NCBI RefSeq assembly: GCF_019923725.1
Contig: NZ_JAHXRI010000006.1
Location: forward strand, 749,696 to 813,695
Source: Zwartia hollandica
GTDB lineage: Bacteria > Pseudomonadota > Gammaproteobacteria > Burkholderiales > Burkholderiaceae_B
DNA: 64,000 nt
Direction: 5' to 3'
In this document: positions 19,963 to 29,497 of the stretch, piece by piece
Layout: each line of letters starts with the position of its first letter
Numbering within the stretch: the first letter of the stretch is position 1
Program-made: the position numbers and the translations under genes
The notes under the pieces: generated by a model
The model's database searches: none
What the model saw: the letters and a program-made list of their open reading frames with translations, nothing else
What the model was told of the DNA's origin: nothing

Positions 19963-20666
19963 TGTTGCGCGTGCAAAATATTCAAAGTGGTTACGGTCTG
20001 AGCCAAGTGTTATTCGATGTCTCTCTTGAGATCGGTGTCGGTGAGGTAGTTGCGTTATTGGGACGCAACGGGATGGGTAAGTCCACGCTTGTGCGCACGG
20101 TCTTTGGTCAACTGCCTCTGCAAACGGGGCGACTAAGTTTTGAGGGTCAAGACGTGTCGGGATGGGCTCCTGACCGCATCGCACGTCTTGGTTTGGCCAT
20201 CATACCTGAGGGTCGCCAGTGCTTTCCTAATCTTTCCGTGCGGGAGCACCTGACGGCATTTGCCGCACAGCGTAACGGCAATGCAAGTCAGCGGTGGGAT
20301 CTTGAACGGGTCTTTGACATGTTTCCACGTCTGCGCGAGCGACAGGGCAACATGGGTAACCAACTATCGGGTGGCGAACAACAAATGTTGGCAATTGGTC
20401 GTGCGCTAGTCACCAACCCCAAGCTGCTGATTCTTGATGAGGCCACTGAGGGGCTAGCACCGATCGTTCGGGAAGAGATTTGGCAGTGCCTTGCGCGGCT
20501 ACGCGAGGCTGGTCAAACCATTTTAGTCATCGATAAATATGTCGAACGGCTGATCAAGCTTGCCGATCGACATATTATTCTCGAGCGCGGTCGCGTCGTA
20601 TGGCAGGGTAGCTCCGCCGAACTAGACGCTGATCGCAGTCTTTGGACGCGCTACTTAGGCGTTTAG
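19962..20666 (+). CDS. livF: ABC transporter ATPase (LivF family)
   Basis: Second ATPase of the importer, 234 residues. Walker [10 protein letters not shown] (34-42), [16 protein letters not shown], signature [15 protein letters not shown] and Walker [14 protein letters not shown] are intact. The start is ATG 19962, overlapping the LivG stop as TGATG; a TTG three bases earlier is less likely. At the switch position it reads VIDKYVERL, whereas E. coli LivF has VEQN. The final codons overlap the 3' end of the convergent hemL by 12 bases. Confidence 0.9.
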   Translation: MLRVQNIQSGYGLSQVLFDVSLEIGVGEVVALLGRNGMGKSTLVRTVFGQLPLQTGRLSFEGQDVSGWAPDRIARLGLAIIPEGRQCFPNLSVREHLTAFAAQRNGNASQRWDLERVFDMFPRLRERQGNMGNQLSGGEQQMLAIGRALVTNPKLLILDEATEGLAPIVREEIWQCLARLREAGQTILVIDKYVERLIKLADRHIILERGRVVWQGSSAELDADRSLWTRYLGV

Positions 20667-21938
20667 TTTCGCAAACACTTTGTCGGCTGCCGTAATGGTT
20701 GCTGCGATGACGCTGTCATCGTGGGTACTCGAAACAAACCCTGCTTCGTAGGCCGAAGGTGCGAAGTACACACCTTCGTCAAGCATGCCATGGAAAAACA
20801 CCTTAAACATTTCGATGTTGCTTGCAGAAACTTCGGCCAGGGTGGTGGGAACTTTGTCTGAGAAGTACACGCCAAACATCCCCCCAACACAGTCTGCGCT
20901 GAATGGAATCTTGTGCGCGCGTGCGCGCTCCACCAGGCCATCGCACAGGGTGCGGGTACGCTTGCTGAGGTCTTCATAAAAGCCGGGCTTGGCTAAAAGC
21001 TTTAACGTCGTGATCCCTGCTGCTACGGCGACTGGGTTGCCCGAGAGGGTGCCCGCCTGGTAGACACCGCCCAGTGGCGCGATATTGCTCATGATTTTGG
21101 CGCTTGCGCCGAAGGCACCGATGGGCATCCCGCCGCCAATCACTTTTGCGAGCGTGGTGATGTCAGGTTTGATACCGGTCAGGCCTTGCACCCCTTGTGG
21201 CCCGACACGAAAGCCGGTCATCACTTCGTCGAATATCAAGAGCGCACCATGTGCTGTACATTCGCTGCGCAGTGTTTCCAGAAAGCCTGCGATAGGCTTG
21301 ATCATATTCATGTTTCCTGCGATCGGTTCCACGATGATGCAAGCGATGTCTTTACCGTGTTGTGCGAAGGCTGTTTTGACGCCAGCGATGTCGTTGTAGT
21401 CCAGCACAATGGTGTGTGCCACGAATTCGGGTGGCACGCCAGCTGAAGTTGGATTGCCAAAGGTCAACAGGCCTGAACCTGCTTTCACAAGCAGACTGTC
21501 TGCATGGCCGTGATAACAGCCTTCGAATTTGATGATTTTGTTGCGCCCCGTTGCGCCTCGGGCTAGACGAATGGCTGTCATGGTGGCTTCGGTGCCAGAA
21601 CTAACCAGACGCACCTGCTCTATCGAGGGCATGCGTGCGATCAGCATTTCGGCAATTTCAATCTCTGCCTCGGTGGGTGCACCATACGACAGGCCATGGA
21701 CGGCCGCCTCTTGCACGGCGCGCACCACCTCTGGATGCGCGTGCCCCAGAATTGCGGGCCCCCAAGAGCCGATGTAGTCGATATAGCGTTTGTCCTCTGC
21801 ATCCCAAAAATAGGGTCCTTGTGCGCGGGCGACAAAACGAGGTGTGCCACCGACGGAGCGGAAAGCTCGGACAGGTGAATTGACGCCTCCAGGAATACTG
21901 CGACTGGCGCGTGCAAAGAGTTCGGCATTAGTAGGCAT
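20655..21938 (-). CDS. hemL: Glutamate-1-semialdehyde 2,1-aminomutase
   Basis: HemL converts glutamate-1-semialdehyde to 5-aminolevulinate, feeding haem synthesis; a cytosolic PLP enzyme of 427 residues. The PLP lysine is Lys265 in [12 protein letters not shown], and SSGTEATM (113-120) and [10 protein letters not shown] bind the cofactor region. The family start [20 protein letters not shown] sets the start at ATG 21938, with GGAG eight bases upstream. Third in the minus-strand order thiD-thiE-hemL, with 31 bases between thiE and hemL. Confidence 0.95.
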   Translation of the reverse strand: MPTNAELFARASRSIPGGVNSPVRAFRSVGGTPRFVARAQGPYFWDAEDKRYIDYIGSWGPAILGHAHPEVVRAVQEAAVHGLSYGAPTEAEIEIAEMLIARMPSIEQVRLVSSGTEATMTAIRLARGATGRNKIIKFEGCYHGHADSLLVKAGSGLLTFGNPTSAGVPPEFVAHTIVLDYNDIAGVKTAFAQHGKDIACIIVEPIAGNMNMIKPIAGFLETLRSECTAHGALLIFDEVMTGFRVGPQGVQGLTGIKPDITTLAKVIGGGMPIGAFGASAKIMSNIAPLGGVYQAGTLSGNPVAVAAGITTLKLLAKPGFYEDLSKRTRTLCDGLVERARAHKIPFSADCVGGMFGVYFSDKVPTTLAEVSASNIEMFKVFFHGMLDEGVYFAPSAYEAGFVSSTHDDSVIAATITAADKVFAKLNA

Positions 21939-21969
21939 AGGAAGTACTCCGGTTGATCGGGAGAAAGTA

Positions 21970-22635
21970 TCAGGTTTTTGAGTGAGCGTCTGGAAACTTC
22001 GCGCTGAAGGTGCGCGCAGTTTCTTCGATGTTGGGTGAGGCAAAGAGTCCGCCCACCACGGCGATTGTGTCAGCGCCTGCTTGGATCACCGAGCCGGCCT
22101 GCGAGACACCGATGCCGCCGATCGCGACCACAGTGGGGCGGGGATGTGGCATTGCCTGGCATAGTGCTTGGCCGTCGGTCAGTACCGACAACGGTGCGGG
22201 TGGGGCGAGCGGTTTGGTTTGTGACGAGAACATGGCGCCGAAGGCAATGTAGTCAACCTCATGCGCTAAGTGCTTCGTGGCAAGAGAGATATCCGCGTAA
22301 CAAGAGACCCCAAGTAATAACTTGGGACCGATTTCACGCCGAACCAACTCTGGTGCATCGTCTTCTCGTCCGACGTGTACACCGTCCGCGCCGACTTCCA
22401 GGGCAAGACGCCAGTCGTCGTTGATCATAAACACGACACCGTACTCTTGGCACGTGTCCCGGAGTCGTCGCGCAAGCGCTTTGCGCCAGGCTGGTGTCGC
22501 TGTTTTGTGGCGCAATTGCAGCCCAGTCATGCCCCCGCGGGCGGCGGCGCGCACCGCTTGGTCGAGCTTGTCTGCATCCGTCCATTCTGGTGTCACACCG
22601 TAAAGGCCGCGCGGAAACCTGAGGTTATTGTTCAT
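21970..22635 (-). CDS. thiE: Thiamin-phosphate synthase
   Basis: ThiE condenses HMP-pyrophosphate with the thiazole phosphate to form thiamin phosphate. The 221-residue barrel shows LQLRHKTA, the Mg/pyrophosphate-binding stretch [41 protein letters not shown] and [11 protein letters not shown] 22635 was chosen because family similarity begins with [10 protein letters not shown] soon after; the ribosome-binding site is weak. It lies 25 bases downstream of thiD. Confidence 0.9.
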   Translation of the reverse strand: MNNNLRFPRGLYGVTPEWTDADKLDQAVRAAARGGMTGLQLRHKTATPAWRKALARRLRDTCQEYGVVFMINDDWRLALEVGADGVHVGREDDAPELVRREIGPKLLLGVSCYADISLATKHLAHEVDYIAFGAMFSSQTKPLAPPAPLSVLTDGQALCQAMPHPRPTVVAIGGIGVSQAGSVIQAGADTIAVVGGLFASPNIEETARTFSAKFPDAHSKT

Positions 22636-22660
22636 AGGGACGAAGCTCAGAGGGTTTCGG

Positions 22661-23482
22661 TCAGGGGGTCTTAGGATGGCGGCGCGCGATGCGTCGCCCC
22701 ATTCCTGGTTGAAAAGACTGGGCGAGCGCTTGTTCAGCATGAGCACAGGCCTGTCTTGCGGCCTCTTCAACGCTTAGGCCTTGGGCCAGTAGGGCGGCGA
22801 GTGCGGCAGCGACCAATCCACCAGAGTCACGTAACCGTTCTGGTGGTGCAACCCAGGGCCAGGTGAACGCTTCATTATCTGGTCCAAGCAGGATGTTCAC
22901 CAAGTGGCCGGGGCGCTGCGGGCTTCCTGTGACCAACACCCAGTCGGCACCAATCGCCTGCAGCGCTTGTGGTCCGGCGGTCAATCCAGAAGCTTCAAGC
23001 ACATCTTCAGTGATCCATTGTGTCAGTCGACGCGCTTCGACGACCACAACATGTGCTTGCGGGACGAGCAGCTCGAGGACAGATCCGACGAGATCTTCGA
23101 CCTCCTCTTCCTCTTCTTCCTCAGGTTGTTCCGTAGTGATTTCTGGCGCACCTAAGTGCAGAACCAAAGGAACCTGGCTGTAATCTGCCGCGATTTGCGC
23201 GACCGCGCTGACTGCTTCGGCAGAGTTCAAGGCTCCCACTTTGATTGCCCCAACCGGCACGTCTTCCAGCAGGCAACGGGCTTGATCATCGATTTGTTCG
23301 GCCGGACAGGGAAATACCGACTCGCTCTCGGCTGTGTCTTGAATAGTCACCGCGGTGAGCGTTGAGATCGCATGCCCGCCAAGCGTGGCACACGTTACCG
23401 CGTCCGCAGGCAGTCCGTCTGACCCGGTTGGGTCAAAAGGGCCAAAAATCAGCGTAATCGGTGTTGAAACAGGTTGATTCAT
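22661..23482 (-). CDS. thiD: Divergent hydroxymethylpyrimidine (phosphate) kinase
   Basis: ThiD phosphorylates HMP twice before ThiE uses it; a ribokinase-fold protein of 273 residues. Recognisable parts are GPFDPTGSDGLPADAVTCAT (14-33), LTAVTIQDT (42-50), AIKVGAL and the C-terminal QSFQPGMGRR. Two oddities: the usual GAGIQAD is SDGLPAD, and the GTGC anion-hole motif near the second half is replaced by RDSGGL (218-223). A run of seven Glu (121-127) extends into an acidic stretch to 130. Related divergent ThiD proteins occur in Bordetella, so this may be a lineage form; whether it is fully active is uncertain. Confidence 0.8.
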   Translation of the reverse strand: MNQPVSTPITLIFGPFDPTGSDGLPADAVTCATLGGHAISTLTAVTIQDTAESESVFPCPAEQIDDQARCLLEDVPVGAIKVGALNSAEAVSAVAQIAADYSQVPLVLHLGAPEITTEQPEEEEEEEVEDLVGSVLELLVPQAHVVVVEARRLTQWITEDVLEASGLTAGPQALQAIGADWVLVTGSPQRPGHLVNILLGPDNEAFTWPWVAPPERLRDSGGLVAAALAALLAQGLSVEEAARQACAHAEQALAQSFQPGMGRRIARRHPKTP

Positions 23483-23614
23483 GTCAAAAAGGCAAGCGAT
23501 CGGCAGGCAAAGCCTTGTTGGTTTCGGTAAGATTGACCCCATTGTAAGAGATGAGCCGTTTTATCCGCCTAAAATTCCCGGTGGAGCGGTAAGTCCTGAA
23601 ACGAAGAGAAAAAA

Positions 23615-23779
23615 ATGCGTACTTGGATGTGTTTGATTTGTGGTTGGATTTACGACGAAGAGACTGGCGTGCCCGAAGAGGGTATTGCCCCAGGCACCCG
23701 TTGGGAAGACGTGCCACCGAACTGGGTATGCCCAGAGTGCGGTGCGCGCAAAGAAGACTTTGAATTGATGGAGATCTAA
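23615..23779 (+). CDS. Rubredoxin
   Basis: A complete 54-residue gene. The iron is held by four cysteines in two knuckles: Cys6-x2-Cys9 (MCLICGWIYDE) and Cys39-x2-Cys42 (WVCPECGA). The central GIAPGTRWEDVP is typical. It is a one-electron carrier with a single Fe(Cys)4 site. It is transcribed divergently from thiD with 132 bases between and is followed nine bases later by yqgE. Its redox partner is not encoded nearby. Confidence 0.95.
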   Translation: MRTWMCLICGWIYDEETGVPEEGIAPGTRWEDVPPNWVCPECGARKEDFELMEI

Positions 23780-23788
23780 GCCGGGCCT

Positions 23789-24370
23789 ATGACGCAGCAA
23801 ACCACGCCGGCCGCCGAGCCGATTGACCTGTCGAATCAGTTTCTGATGGCCATGCCTGGCATGGTCGACGGCGAGTTTGCTGGCACGGTGATTTATCTCT
23901 GTGAGCACGGACCCAAAGGCGCGCTCGGCTTGGTGATCAACCGACCGACTGACCTTAGCGTGGCGGGCTTGCTAGAAAAAATAGATCTAAAACTTGAAAT
24001 CGCGTTGCCTCTAAACGCATCGGTGTATTTCGGTGGACCCGTCCACACGGACCGCGGTTTTGTTTTGCATTCGCCAGCTGGTAGCTTCAGCTCTAGTATT
24101 CAGCTTGGGCAGCTCGCCCTGACCACCTCTCGCGATGTGTTGCAGGCTGTTGCAGAAGGCAATGGCCCCGACAAAATGCTGGTAACCCTAGGCTACTCAG
24201 GGTGGGGCGCCGGGCAGCTTGAAAACGAAATCGCACAAAACGCTTGGTTGACTGTTCCGGCCAACCCGGATGTGATTTTTGCGACACCTCCAGAGGACCG
24301 CTACTCGGCCGCACTTAAACTACTTGGGATTGATCCTGTCATGTTGTCTGGTGTGGCGGGGCATGCCTGA
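23789..24370 (+). CDS. yqgE: UPF0301 protein YqgE/AlgH
   Basis: Cytosolic protein of 193 residues of the DUF179 family. It shows FLMAMPGM, GTVIYLCEHGPKGALGLVIN, VYFGGPVHTDRGFVLHS and GYSGWGAGQLENEI, all hallmarks. The molecular function is not settled; in Pseudomonas AlgH affects alginate production. It overlaps ruvX by eight bases, a conserved pairing in proteobacteria. Confidence 0.92.
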   Translation: MTQQTTPAAEPIDLSNQFLMAMPGMVDGEFAGTVIYLCEHGPKGALGLVINRPTDLSVAGLLEKIDLKLEIALPLNASVYFGGPVHTDRGFVLHSPAGSFSSSIQLGQLALTTSRDVLQAVAEGNGPDKMLVTLGYSGWGAGQLENEIAQNAWLTVPANPDVIFATPPEDRYSAALKLLGIDPVMLSGVAGHA

Positions 24371-24755
24371 GGAAACGCTTCTCGCCTTTGATTACGGCGT
24401 CAAAAAATTAGGCGTTGCGCTCGGAAATTCTTTACTTAGACAGGCTAGGCCTCTCGAAATTATCGAGACAGCCACGCGTGACGCGCGCTTTGCCCGTATC
24501 GAAGTCTTGCTTAAGCTCTGGCAGCCAGAGCGCCTGGTGGTCGGGCTTGCCCTCAACACGGACGGTTCAGATCAAGAGGCGACTGCACGCTGCCGACGTT
24601 TTGCACATCAATTAGAAGGTCGCTTCCGCTTACCCGTTGCGTTGATTGACGAGCGAGGTTCGAGTATGGAAGCGCAGAAAATTACCGGCAATGCCCCTGA
24701 TGATGCCGTCGCAGCGGCTATTATTCTCCAACGCTACTTTGATGCGCTGACTTGA
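24363..24755 (+). CDS. ruvX: Putative pre-16S rRNA nuclease RuvX/YqgF
   Basis: RNase H-fold nuclease of 130 residues thought to finish the 5' end of 16S rRNA. LLAFDYGVKKLGVALG carries the first catalytic Asp (Asp10), VVGLALNTDGSDQEAT is the second block and VALIDERGSS the third. The family usually reads DFGxxRIGVA, so KKLGVA is a mild variant. ATG 24363 overlaps the yqgE stop. Confidence 0.9.
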   Translation: MPEETLLAFDYGVKKLGVALGNSLLRQARPLEIIETATRDARFARIEVLLKLWQPERLVVGLALNTDGSDQEATARCRRFAHQLEGRFRLPVALIDERGSSMEAQKITGNAPDDAVAAAIILQRYFDALT

Positions 24756-24765
24756 GGCTCGACGA

Positions 24766-25308
24766 ATGGCCCCCACAACCCCCGCCTACACGCCCGCTAC
24801 CTTGCCTGACGCTGAAACGCTTTACGGCAATCTCTTGTCCGCGGTGCGCCATATCATTCAATCGCTACCCACTGGTCTGGTCCATTTAGTCGGGATTCAT
24901 TCTGGCGGTGCTTGGCTCGCGCAACGACTGCATAAAGACCTCGGACTCACGCAGCCAATGGGTACGCTGGATATCAGTTTTTATCGCGATGATTTCGACA
25001 AAATTGGTTTGCATGCGCAAGTGATGCCGTCAGAGATATCGTTTCCGGTTGCTGATAAGCACTTGATTCTTGTCGACGATGTGCTCTACACCGGCAGGAC
25101 GATTCGTGCGGCAATGAACGAACTGTTTGACTATGGCCGACCGGCTTCGATACGTTTAGCCGTCCTGGTCGATCGTGGTGGAAGAGAGTTGCCGATTGCG
25201 GCCGTCGCAGTAGGCGGCTATGTGGATCCGGCGCCTGCAGCGAGTTTTGTCTTGTCTCAAAAAGAGACAGGTGCGTTTGTTCTTACTATTGAATCTAAGG
25301 AGCATTGA
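24766..25308 (+). CDS. pyrR: Pyrimidine operon protein PyrR / uracil phosphoribosyltransferase
   Basis: Type I phosphoribosyltransferase of 180 residues. The PRPP loop is [13 protein letters not shown] (100-112), preceded by LDISFYRDD. In Bacillus PyrR is an RNA-binding attenuator as well as a UPRTase; in betaproteobacteria the regulatory role is less clear, and I see no attenuator leader before pyrB, which overlaps it by one base. A 20-residue N-terminal extension is poorly conserved. Confidence 0.9.
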   Translation: MAPTTPAYTPATLPDAETLYGNLLSAVRHIIQSLPTGLVHLVGIHSGGAWLAQRLHKDLGLTQPMGTLDISFYRDDFDKIGLHAQVMPSEISFPVADKHLILVDDVLYTGRTIRAAMNELFDYGRPASIRLAVLVDRGGRELPIAAVAVGGYVDPAPAASFVLSQKETGAFVLTIESKEH

Positions 25309-26261
25309 TGCGTAATCCTCAACTCAATCGACATGGTGAGCTGACGCATCTGATTACAACCGAAGGTCTGCCGCGTGATATCTTGACCCATATCCTTGAC
25401 ACCGCGCAGACGTTTGTGCCGCTCGCTGATCGGGATGTGAAAAAAGTACCTCTTTTGCGTGGCAAGAGTGTTTTTAATCTGTTTTTTGAAAACTCCACGC
25501 GTACGCGGACCACGTTTGAAATCGCAGCAAAGAGATTGTCGGCGGATGTCTTCAATTTAAATATTAATGTCTCATCCGCCGCAAAAGGCGAAACTCTGCT
25601 CGATACGATTGCAAACTTGTCGGCCATGCAGGCCGATCTGTTTGTGGTGCGACACGAGGCAAGTGGAGCCCCCTACTTAATCGCGCAGCATGTTGCACCC
25701 CATGTGCATGTAGTGAATGCGGGCGATGGGCGGCATGCTCATCCGACGCAAGGTCTGCTTGATATGTATACGATCAGACATTTCAAAAAGGACTTTGCCA
25801 ATTTAACGGTGGCAGTGGTAGGCGATATTTTGCACTCGCGCGTGGCGCGCTCGAATATCCACGCCTTGACGACATTGGGTGTGGCAGAGGTGCGTGCGGT
25901 CGGACCGTTAACGTTGCTACCCTCGGGCCTCGACCAAATGGGCGTGCGCGTCTTCACCGATATGAAGGAAGGCATAAAAGGCGCAGATGTCATCATCATG
26001 CTACGACTGCAAAACGAACGAATGGGGGGCGCCTTACTGCCCTCTTCGCACGAATACTTCAAACATTATGGCTTGACCGAAGAAAAACTCGCTCTAGCGA
26101 AGTCAGACTGCATCGTGATGCATCCGGGGCCCATGAATCGCGGAGTGGAAATTGATTCGGCCGTTGCCGATGGCCCGCATTCGGTCATCTTGAATCAAGT
26201 GACGTTCGGGATTGCAGTGCGCATGGCTGTCATGAGTATCGTTGCAGGAGCATCAGCATGA
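25308..26261 (+). CDS. pyrB: Aspartate carbamoyltransferase, catalytic subunit
   Basis: PyrB joins carbamoyl phosphate and aspartate, committing carbon to pyrimidines. 317 residues; the carbamoyl-phosphate motif STRTR is at 63-67 in [13 protein letters not shown], followed by the [12 protein letters not shown] loop, [12 protein letters not shown] and the aspartate-binding [11 protein letters not shown] 25308 overlaps the pyrR stop; a TTG just before is disfavoured. No pyrI follows; instead comes an inactive dihydroorotase, as in Pseudomonas-type assemblies. Confidence 0.95.
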   Translation: MRNPQLNRHGELTHLITTEGLPRDILTHILDTAQTFVPLADRDVKKVPLLRGKSVFNLFFENSTRTRTTFEIAAKRLSADVFNLNINVSSAAKGETLLDTIANLSAMQADLFVVRHEASGAPYLIAQHVAPHVHVVNAGDGRHAHPTQGLLDMYTIRHFKKDFANLTVAVVGDILHSRVARSNIHALTTLGVAEVRAVGPLTLLPSGLDQMGVRVFTDMKEGIKGADVIIMLRLQNERMGGALLPSSHEYFKHYGLTEEKLALAKSDCIVMHPGPMNRGVEIDSAVADGPHSVILNQVTFGIAVRMAVMSIVAGASA

Positions 26262-27556
26262 AGCTTCAGATTAAAAATGGTCGTGTGATTGATCCGGCAA
26301 ACAAACGTGATCAACAAACGGATCTATTTGTTGCGGACGGACATGTTCTGGCTTTTGGTCAGGCGCCCGCCGGCTTCAAAGCAGAGCGCGTGATCGATGC
26401 TTCAGGCAAGTTAGTTGTCCCTGGGCTTGTCGATTTGGCCGCACGTTTACGCGAGCCAGGGTTTGAGTACCGCGGCACGCTTGAAAGTGAAATGCGCGCT
26501 GCACTGGCCGGAGGCATTACGAGCCTGGTCTTGCCGCCCGATACAGATCCAACGCTCGACGAGCCAGGCTTGGTAGAAATGCTCAAACATCGTGCGAGAC
26601 AATTAGCACAGGTGAATTTGTATCCACTAGGCGCGATGACTGTAGGGTTGAAGGGCGAAACCCTGACAGAGATGGCCGAACTTACCGATGCGGGATGTAT
26701 AGCGTTTTCTCAAGCGGATACGCCTGTACTCGATACAACAGTATTACTGCGCGCAATGCAGTATGCGCGCACATTTGACTTTATGTTGTGGTTGCGTGCG
26801 CAAGACCCTTGGCTAGCCAAGGGTGGCGTGGCTGCCAGCGGCGCCTATGCTTCACGTCTTGGATTGCCAGGTATTCCGCAGCAAGCAGAAACGATTGCTC
26901 TCAACACCTTGTTTGATCTTCAGCGCACCACGGGCGTTCGGCTGCACCTTTGTCGTTTGTCTTCTGCCGCAGGGATTGAACTTGTGCGCGCCGCTAAACA
27001 CGAGGGATTAGCTGTTACGTGTGATGTGTCGGCTAATCATGTGCATTTAACGGATGTCGATATTGGGTATTACGACAGCAACTTCCGACTTGATCCACCG
27101 CTGCGCGGACAGCGTGATCGGGATGCGATTCGCGCAGGACTCGCCGATGGGACGATCGACGTGGTGTGTTCTGATCACACGCCGGTTGATGATGAGGGAA
27201 AGATGCTGCCGTTTGCTGAAGCCGAACCTGGTTCGACAGGCCTTGAACTTCTTTTGTCCTTGACACTGAAGTGGGCGCAAGACGCGAAGGTGCCACTTGT
27301 TGATGCGTTAGCGCGCGTCACGAGTGGGCCGGGCCGCGTGTTGGCAGCCTCCTCCTCGGCCGTCGCTTCGGCGGGCCAGCTTGGCATCGGTGCACCAGCC
27401 GATCTGTGCATCGTAGACCCGAGCGCGTATTGGCAAGTGAGTCGACAGTCCTTGTTAAGTCAAAGCAAGCACACGCCTTTCTTAGGTATCGACTTGCCGG
27501 GTCGCGTGCAAACAACCATCGTGCGCGGGCAGATCGCCTGGGAGTTCGCTGGTTGA
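26258..27556 (+). CDS. Dihydroorotase-like subunit, metal ligands lost (PyrC'/PyrX type)
   Basis: An amidohydrolase-fold protein of 432 residues. Active dihydroorotases begin with DxHxHxR; here the same place reads DLAARLR, so both metal-binding histidines are Ala61 and Arg63. The later histidine of the HVS motif is replaced in HLCRLSS, and the [10 protein letters not shown] loop lacks its second His. Such pseudo-dihydroorotases are known to support aspartate carbamoyltransferase structurally in Pseudomonas and relatives, and the four-base overlap with pyrB fits that role. A catalytic pyrC must lie elsewhere. Confidence 0.88.
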   Translation: MKLQIKNGRVIDPANKRDQQTDLFVADGHVLAFGQAPAGFKAERVIDASGKLVVPGLVDLAARLREPGFEYRGTLESEMRAALAGGITSLVLPPDTDPTLDEPGLVEMLKHRARQLAQVNLYPLGAMTVGLKGETLTEMAELTDAGCIAFSQADTPVLDTTVLLRAMQYARTFDFMLWLRAQDPWLAKGGVAASGAYASRLGLPGIPQQAETIALNTLFDLQRTTGVRLHLCRLSSAAGIELVRAAKHEGLAVTCDVSANHVHLTDVDIGYYDSNFRLDPPLRGQRDRDAIRAGLADGTIDVVCSDHTPVDDEGKMLPFAEAEPGSTGLELLLSLTLKWAQDAKVPLVDALARVTSGPGRVLAASSSAVASAGQLGIGAPADLCIVDPSAYWQVSRQSLLSQSKHTPFLGIDLPGRVQTTIVRGQIAWEFAG

Positions 27557-28317
27557 GTTTGTTTCGCTTTATTTGCAGACTGAGTGCGCTCACTATTTGG
27601 GTTGTGCTTGGACTGTGCGCAATCATTCTGTTGCACCCGTTCATTGGTCAGGCAGGACGCGGCTGGACCAAGACGCATTGGTCCCGCGTGTTGCTCGTGT
27701 TGTGCGGCATTTTGACGACGCGCAGTGGCTCCCCCTTAGCGAGCGGCCCCGTCCTGTTTGTCTCGAATCACGTGTCCTGGTTAGATATTTTTCTACTAAA
27801 TGCCGCACGCCCCACAGTATTTGTTGCCAAGAGTGAAATTCGTCGCTGGCCGTTACTTGGCTGGTTGGTCGCTGGCGCCGACACAATCTTTATCGAAAGA
27901 GCCTCGCGCCATGCGGTGCATAAGGTCGGTCACGCTATGCAAGAGCGTTTTGCGCGTGAGCAGGCGGTAGGTTTATTTCCTGAAGGGACGACCTCGCCCG
28001 GCTACGATTTACTCCCGTTTTATGCCAATCTCTTTGAGCCAGCACGTAAGGGTGAAGTCTCTATACAGCCTGTTGCACTTGTTTTTTACCATCACGGCAG
28101 ACGCAGTGACTTTGCCGCATTTGTAGGTGAGGAAACGCTTGTACGAAATTTATGGCGAGTACTCGGAGGTACTGGCGTCGCCGTCAAAGCCGTGTTCTTG
28201 GCTCCGATCTGGAGTCCAGACGGGAGCGAGGCTCCGCCTCGCTCCAAGTTGGGTCATTTAGCGCGTCAGGTGATACAGCAGGAGTTGGTGCCTCGCGACA
28301 AGATAGGACCGAGCTAG
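27553..28317 (+). CDS. 1-acyl-sn-glycerol-3-phosphate acyltransferase (PlsC family)
   Basis: Membrane-bound acyltransferase of 254 residues that would make phosphatidic acid from lysophosphatidate. One N-terminal membrane helix (about 12-30), the catalytic NHVSWLD (His73, Asp78) and the FPEGTTS motif (142-148) are present. The likely start is TTG 27553, overlapping the previous TGA in ATGA fashion; an in-frame GTG at 27604 is an alternative that would remove part of the helix. Last gene of the yqgE-to-plsC run. Confidence 0.85.
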   Translation: MSLFRFICRLSALTIWVVLGLCAIILLHPFIGQAGRGWTKTHWSRVLLVLCGILTTRSGSPLASGPVLFVSNHVSWLDIFLLNAARPTVFVAKSEIRRWPLLGWLVAGADTIFIERASRHAVHKVGHAMQERFAREQAVGLFPEGTTSPGYDLLPFYANLFEPARKGEVSIQPVALVFYHHGRRSDFAAFVGEETLVRNLWRVLGGTGVAVKAVFLAPIWSPDGSEAPPRSKLGHLARQVIQQELVPRDKIGPS

Positions 28318-28334
28318 TCCGCATTAACGCTGAG

Positions 28335-29369
28335 TTAACAGCCCTGGCAACGCGGGTGTGCCCTTAGTCGAGGATAGACACCTAGCGCGTTACGCGCAAA
28401 CATTTGTTGCTTCTGCTGGACATCGGCTGACGGAGACGCATCAATGTAGCGCTTCGTGTCGTCGTAGTAGCAATTGGTTAAAGGATCGATGCCTTGTACG
28501 GCCCCAACCGTCTCTGATGCAAACAAAATGTTTTTTGTGGGTAAGACACGCAGCAATAGATCGATGCCTGGCTGATGATAGACGCAGGTGTCAAAAAATA
28601 CGTTGTTCAATACTTTTTCTTCCAGCGGAGGCAAGCCCATGTCTTGGGCCATGCCACGGTAACGTCCCCAATGGTAGGGTGCTGCGCCACCGCCATGCGG
28701 AATGATGAATTTCAGTGTCGGAAAATCTTTAAAAATATCGGAGGTCATGAACTGAACAAAAGCAGTCGTGTCGCCATTGATGTAGTGTGTTGCCACCGCG
28801 TTGAAGTGCGGATTGCAGGAGCCGCTGACGTGAATCATCGCAGGCACATCGAGCTCGACCATTTTCTCGTATAGCGGATACCACCATTTCTTATCCCATA
28901 GTGGTGGATCAGTCCAGCGCCCGCCGGTGGGATCGGGGTTGAGGTTGGCACCAATAAAGCCAAACTCATTGACACAGCGCTCAAGCTCTGCGATGGCGCG
29001 GGCACCGGGCGCAACGCCGCTAGCCTGTGGCAATTGGCACACACCAACAAAATGGTCGGGATAGAGCTTACACACCCGGTGGATGAGCTCGTTATTAAAA
29101 CGCGCCCAAACTACGTTGGTGTCTTCGTTGCCCATGTGGTGGTCCATAGCCACCGCTTTAGGCGAGAAGATGGTCATATCGATGCCGCGCTCTTGCATGA
29201 TGCGTAACTGGTTCTTATCGATGCCCGCACGAATCTCCTCGTCCGATACTGCCGGGAGCGCCATAGTGGTCGCTTTACCCGCGCGCTGGAATTCCGCAAT
29301 TTGGTCGGCGCGGAACTTGGCCACTTGGGCGGGGGCGGTGGTGAAGTGACCGTGACAATCGATAATCAT
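28335..29369 (-). CDS. ligJ: 4-oxalomesaconate hydratase (LigJ-like amidohydrolase)
   Basis: Amidohydrolase of 344 residues. It begins MIIDCHGHFTTAP, with the metal-binding His6 and His8, and contains FSPKAVAMDHHMG, IHVSGSCNPHF and FIIPHGGGAAPYHWGR. These match LigJ, which hydrates 4-oxalomesaconate in the meta-cleavage pathways of protocatechuate and gallate. No ring-cleavage dioxygenase or aldolase of that pathway is in the window, so it is detached from the usual cluster. It is divergent from an alpha/beta hydrolase across 128 bases. A related decarboxylase is the main alternative. Confidence 0.8.
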   Translation of the reverse strand: MIIDCHGHFTTAPAQVAKFRADQIAEFQRAGKATTMALPAVSDEEIRAGIDKNQLRIMQERGIDMTIFSPKAVAMDHHMGNEDTNVVWARFNNELIHRVCKLYPDHFVGVCQLPQASGVAPGARAIAELERCVNEFGFIGANLNPDPTGGRWTDPPLWDKKWWYPLYEKMVELDVPAMIHVSGSCNPHFNAVATHYINGDTTAFVQFMTSDIFKDFPTLKFIIPHGGGAAPYHWGRYRGMAQDMGLPPLEEKVLNNVFFDTCVYHQPGIDLLLRVLPTKNILFASETVGAVQGIDPLTNCYYDDTKRYIDASPSADVQQKQQMFARNALGVYPRLRAHPRCQGC

Positions 29370-29453
29370 GACTGACCTTTGTTAAAACGAAGTGAGATAC
29401 CCAACAATTTACACAATTTCAAAGGTGTTGAGCAGTTGTCCTTGCGATACTAT

Positions 29454-29479
29454 TTGCAAACTGACAATAGCATTGCAAA
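29454..29479. promoter_or_regulatory. Direct repeats of TTGCAAA in the ligJ/hydrolase divergent region
   Basis: TTGCAAA occurs at 29454-29460 and 29473-29479, 19 bases apart start to start, between two divergent genes and just upstream of the hydrolase start. Such a pair could be an operator shared by both promoters, but the motif is short and could be chance. Confidence 0.25.
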
Positions 29480-29497
29480 GTTTGAGGATTTCTTTCG

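Noticed and set aside
22863-23183. Serine-rich open frame opposite thiD
   Set aside because: The Ser runs are the antisense of the Glu run in thiD; no start signal.
23483-23614. TPP riboswitch upstream of thiD-thiE
   Set aside because: The conserved CTGAGA and downstream TPP-aptamer elements are not present in the 132-base gap.
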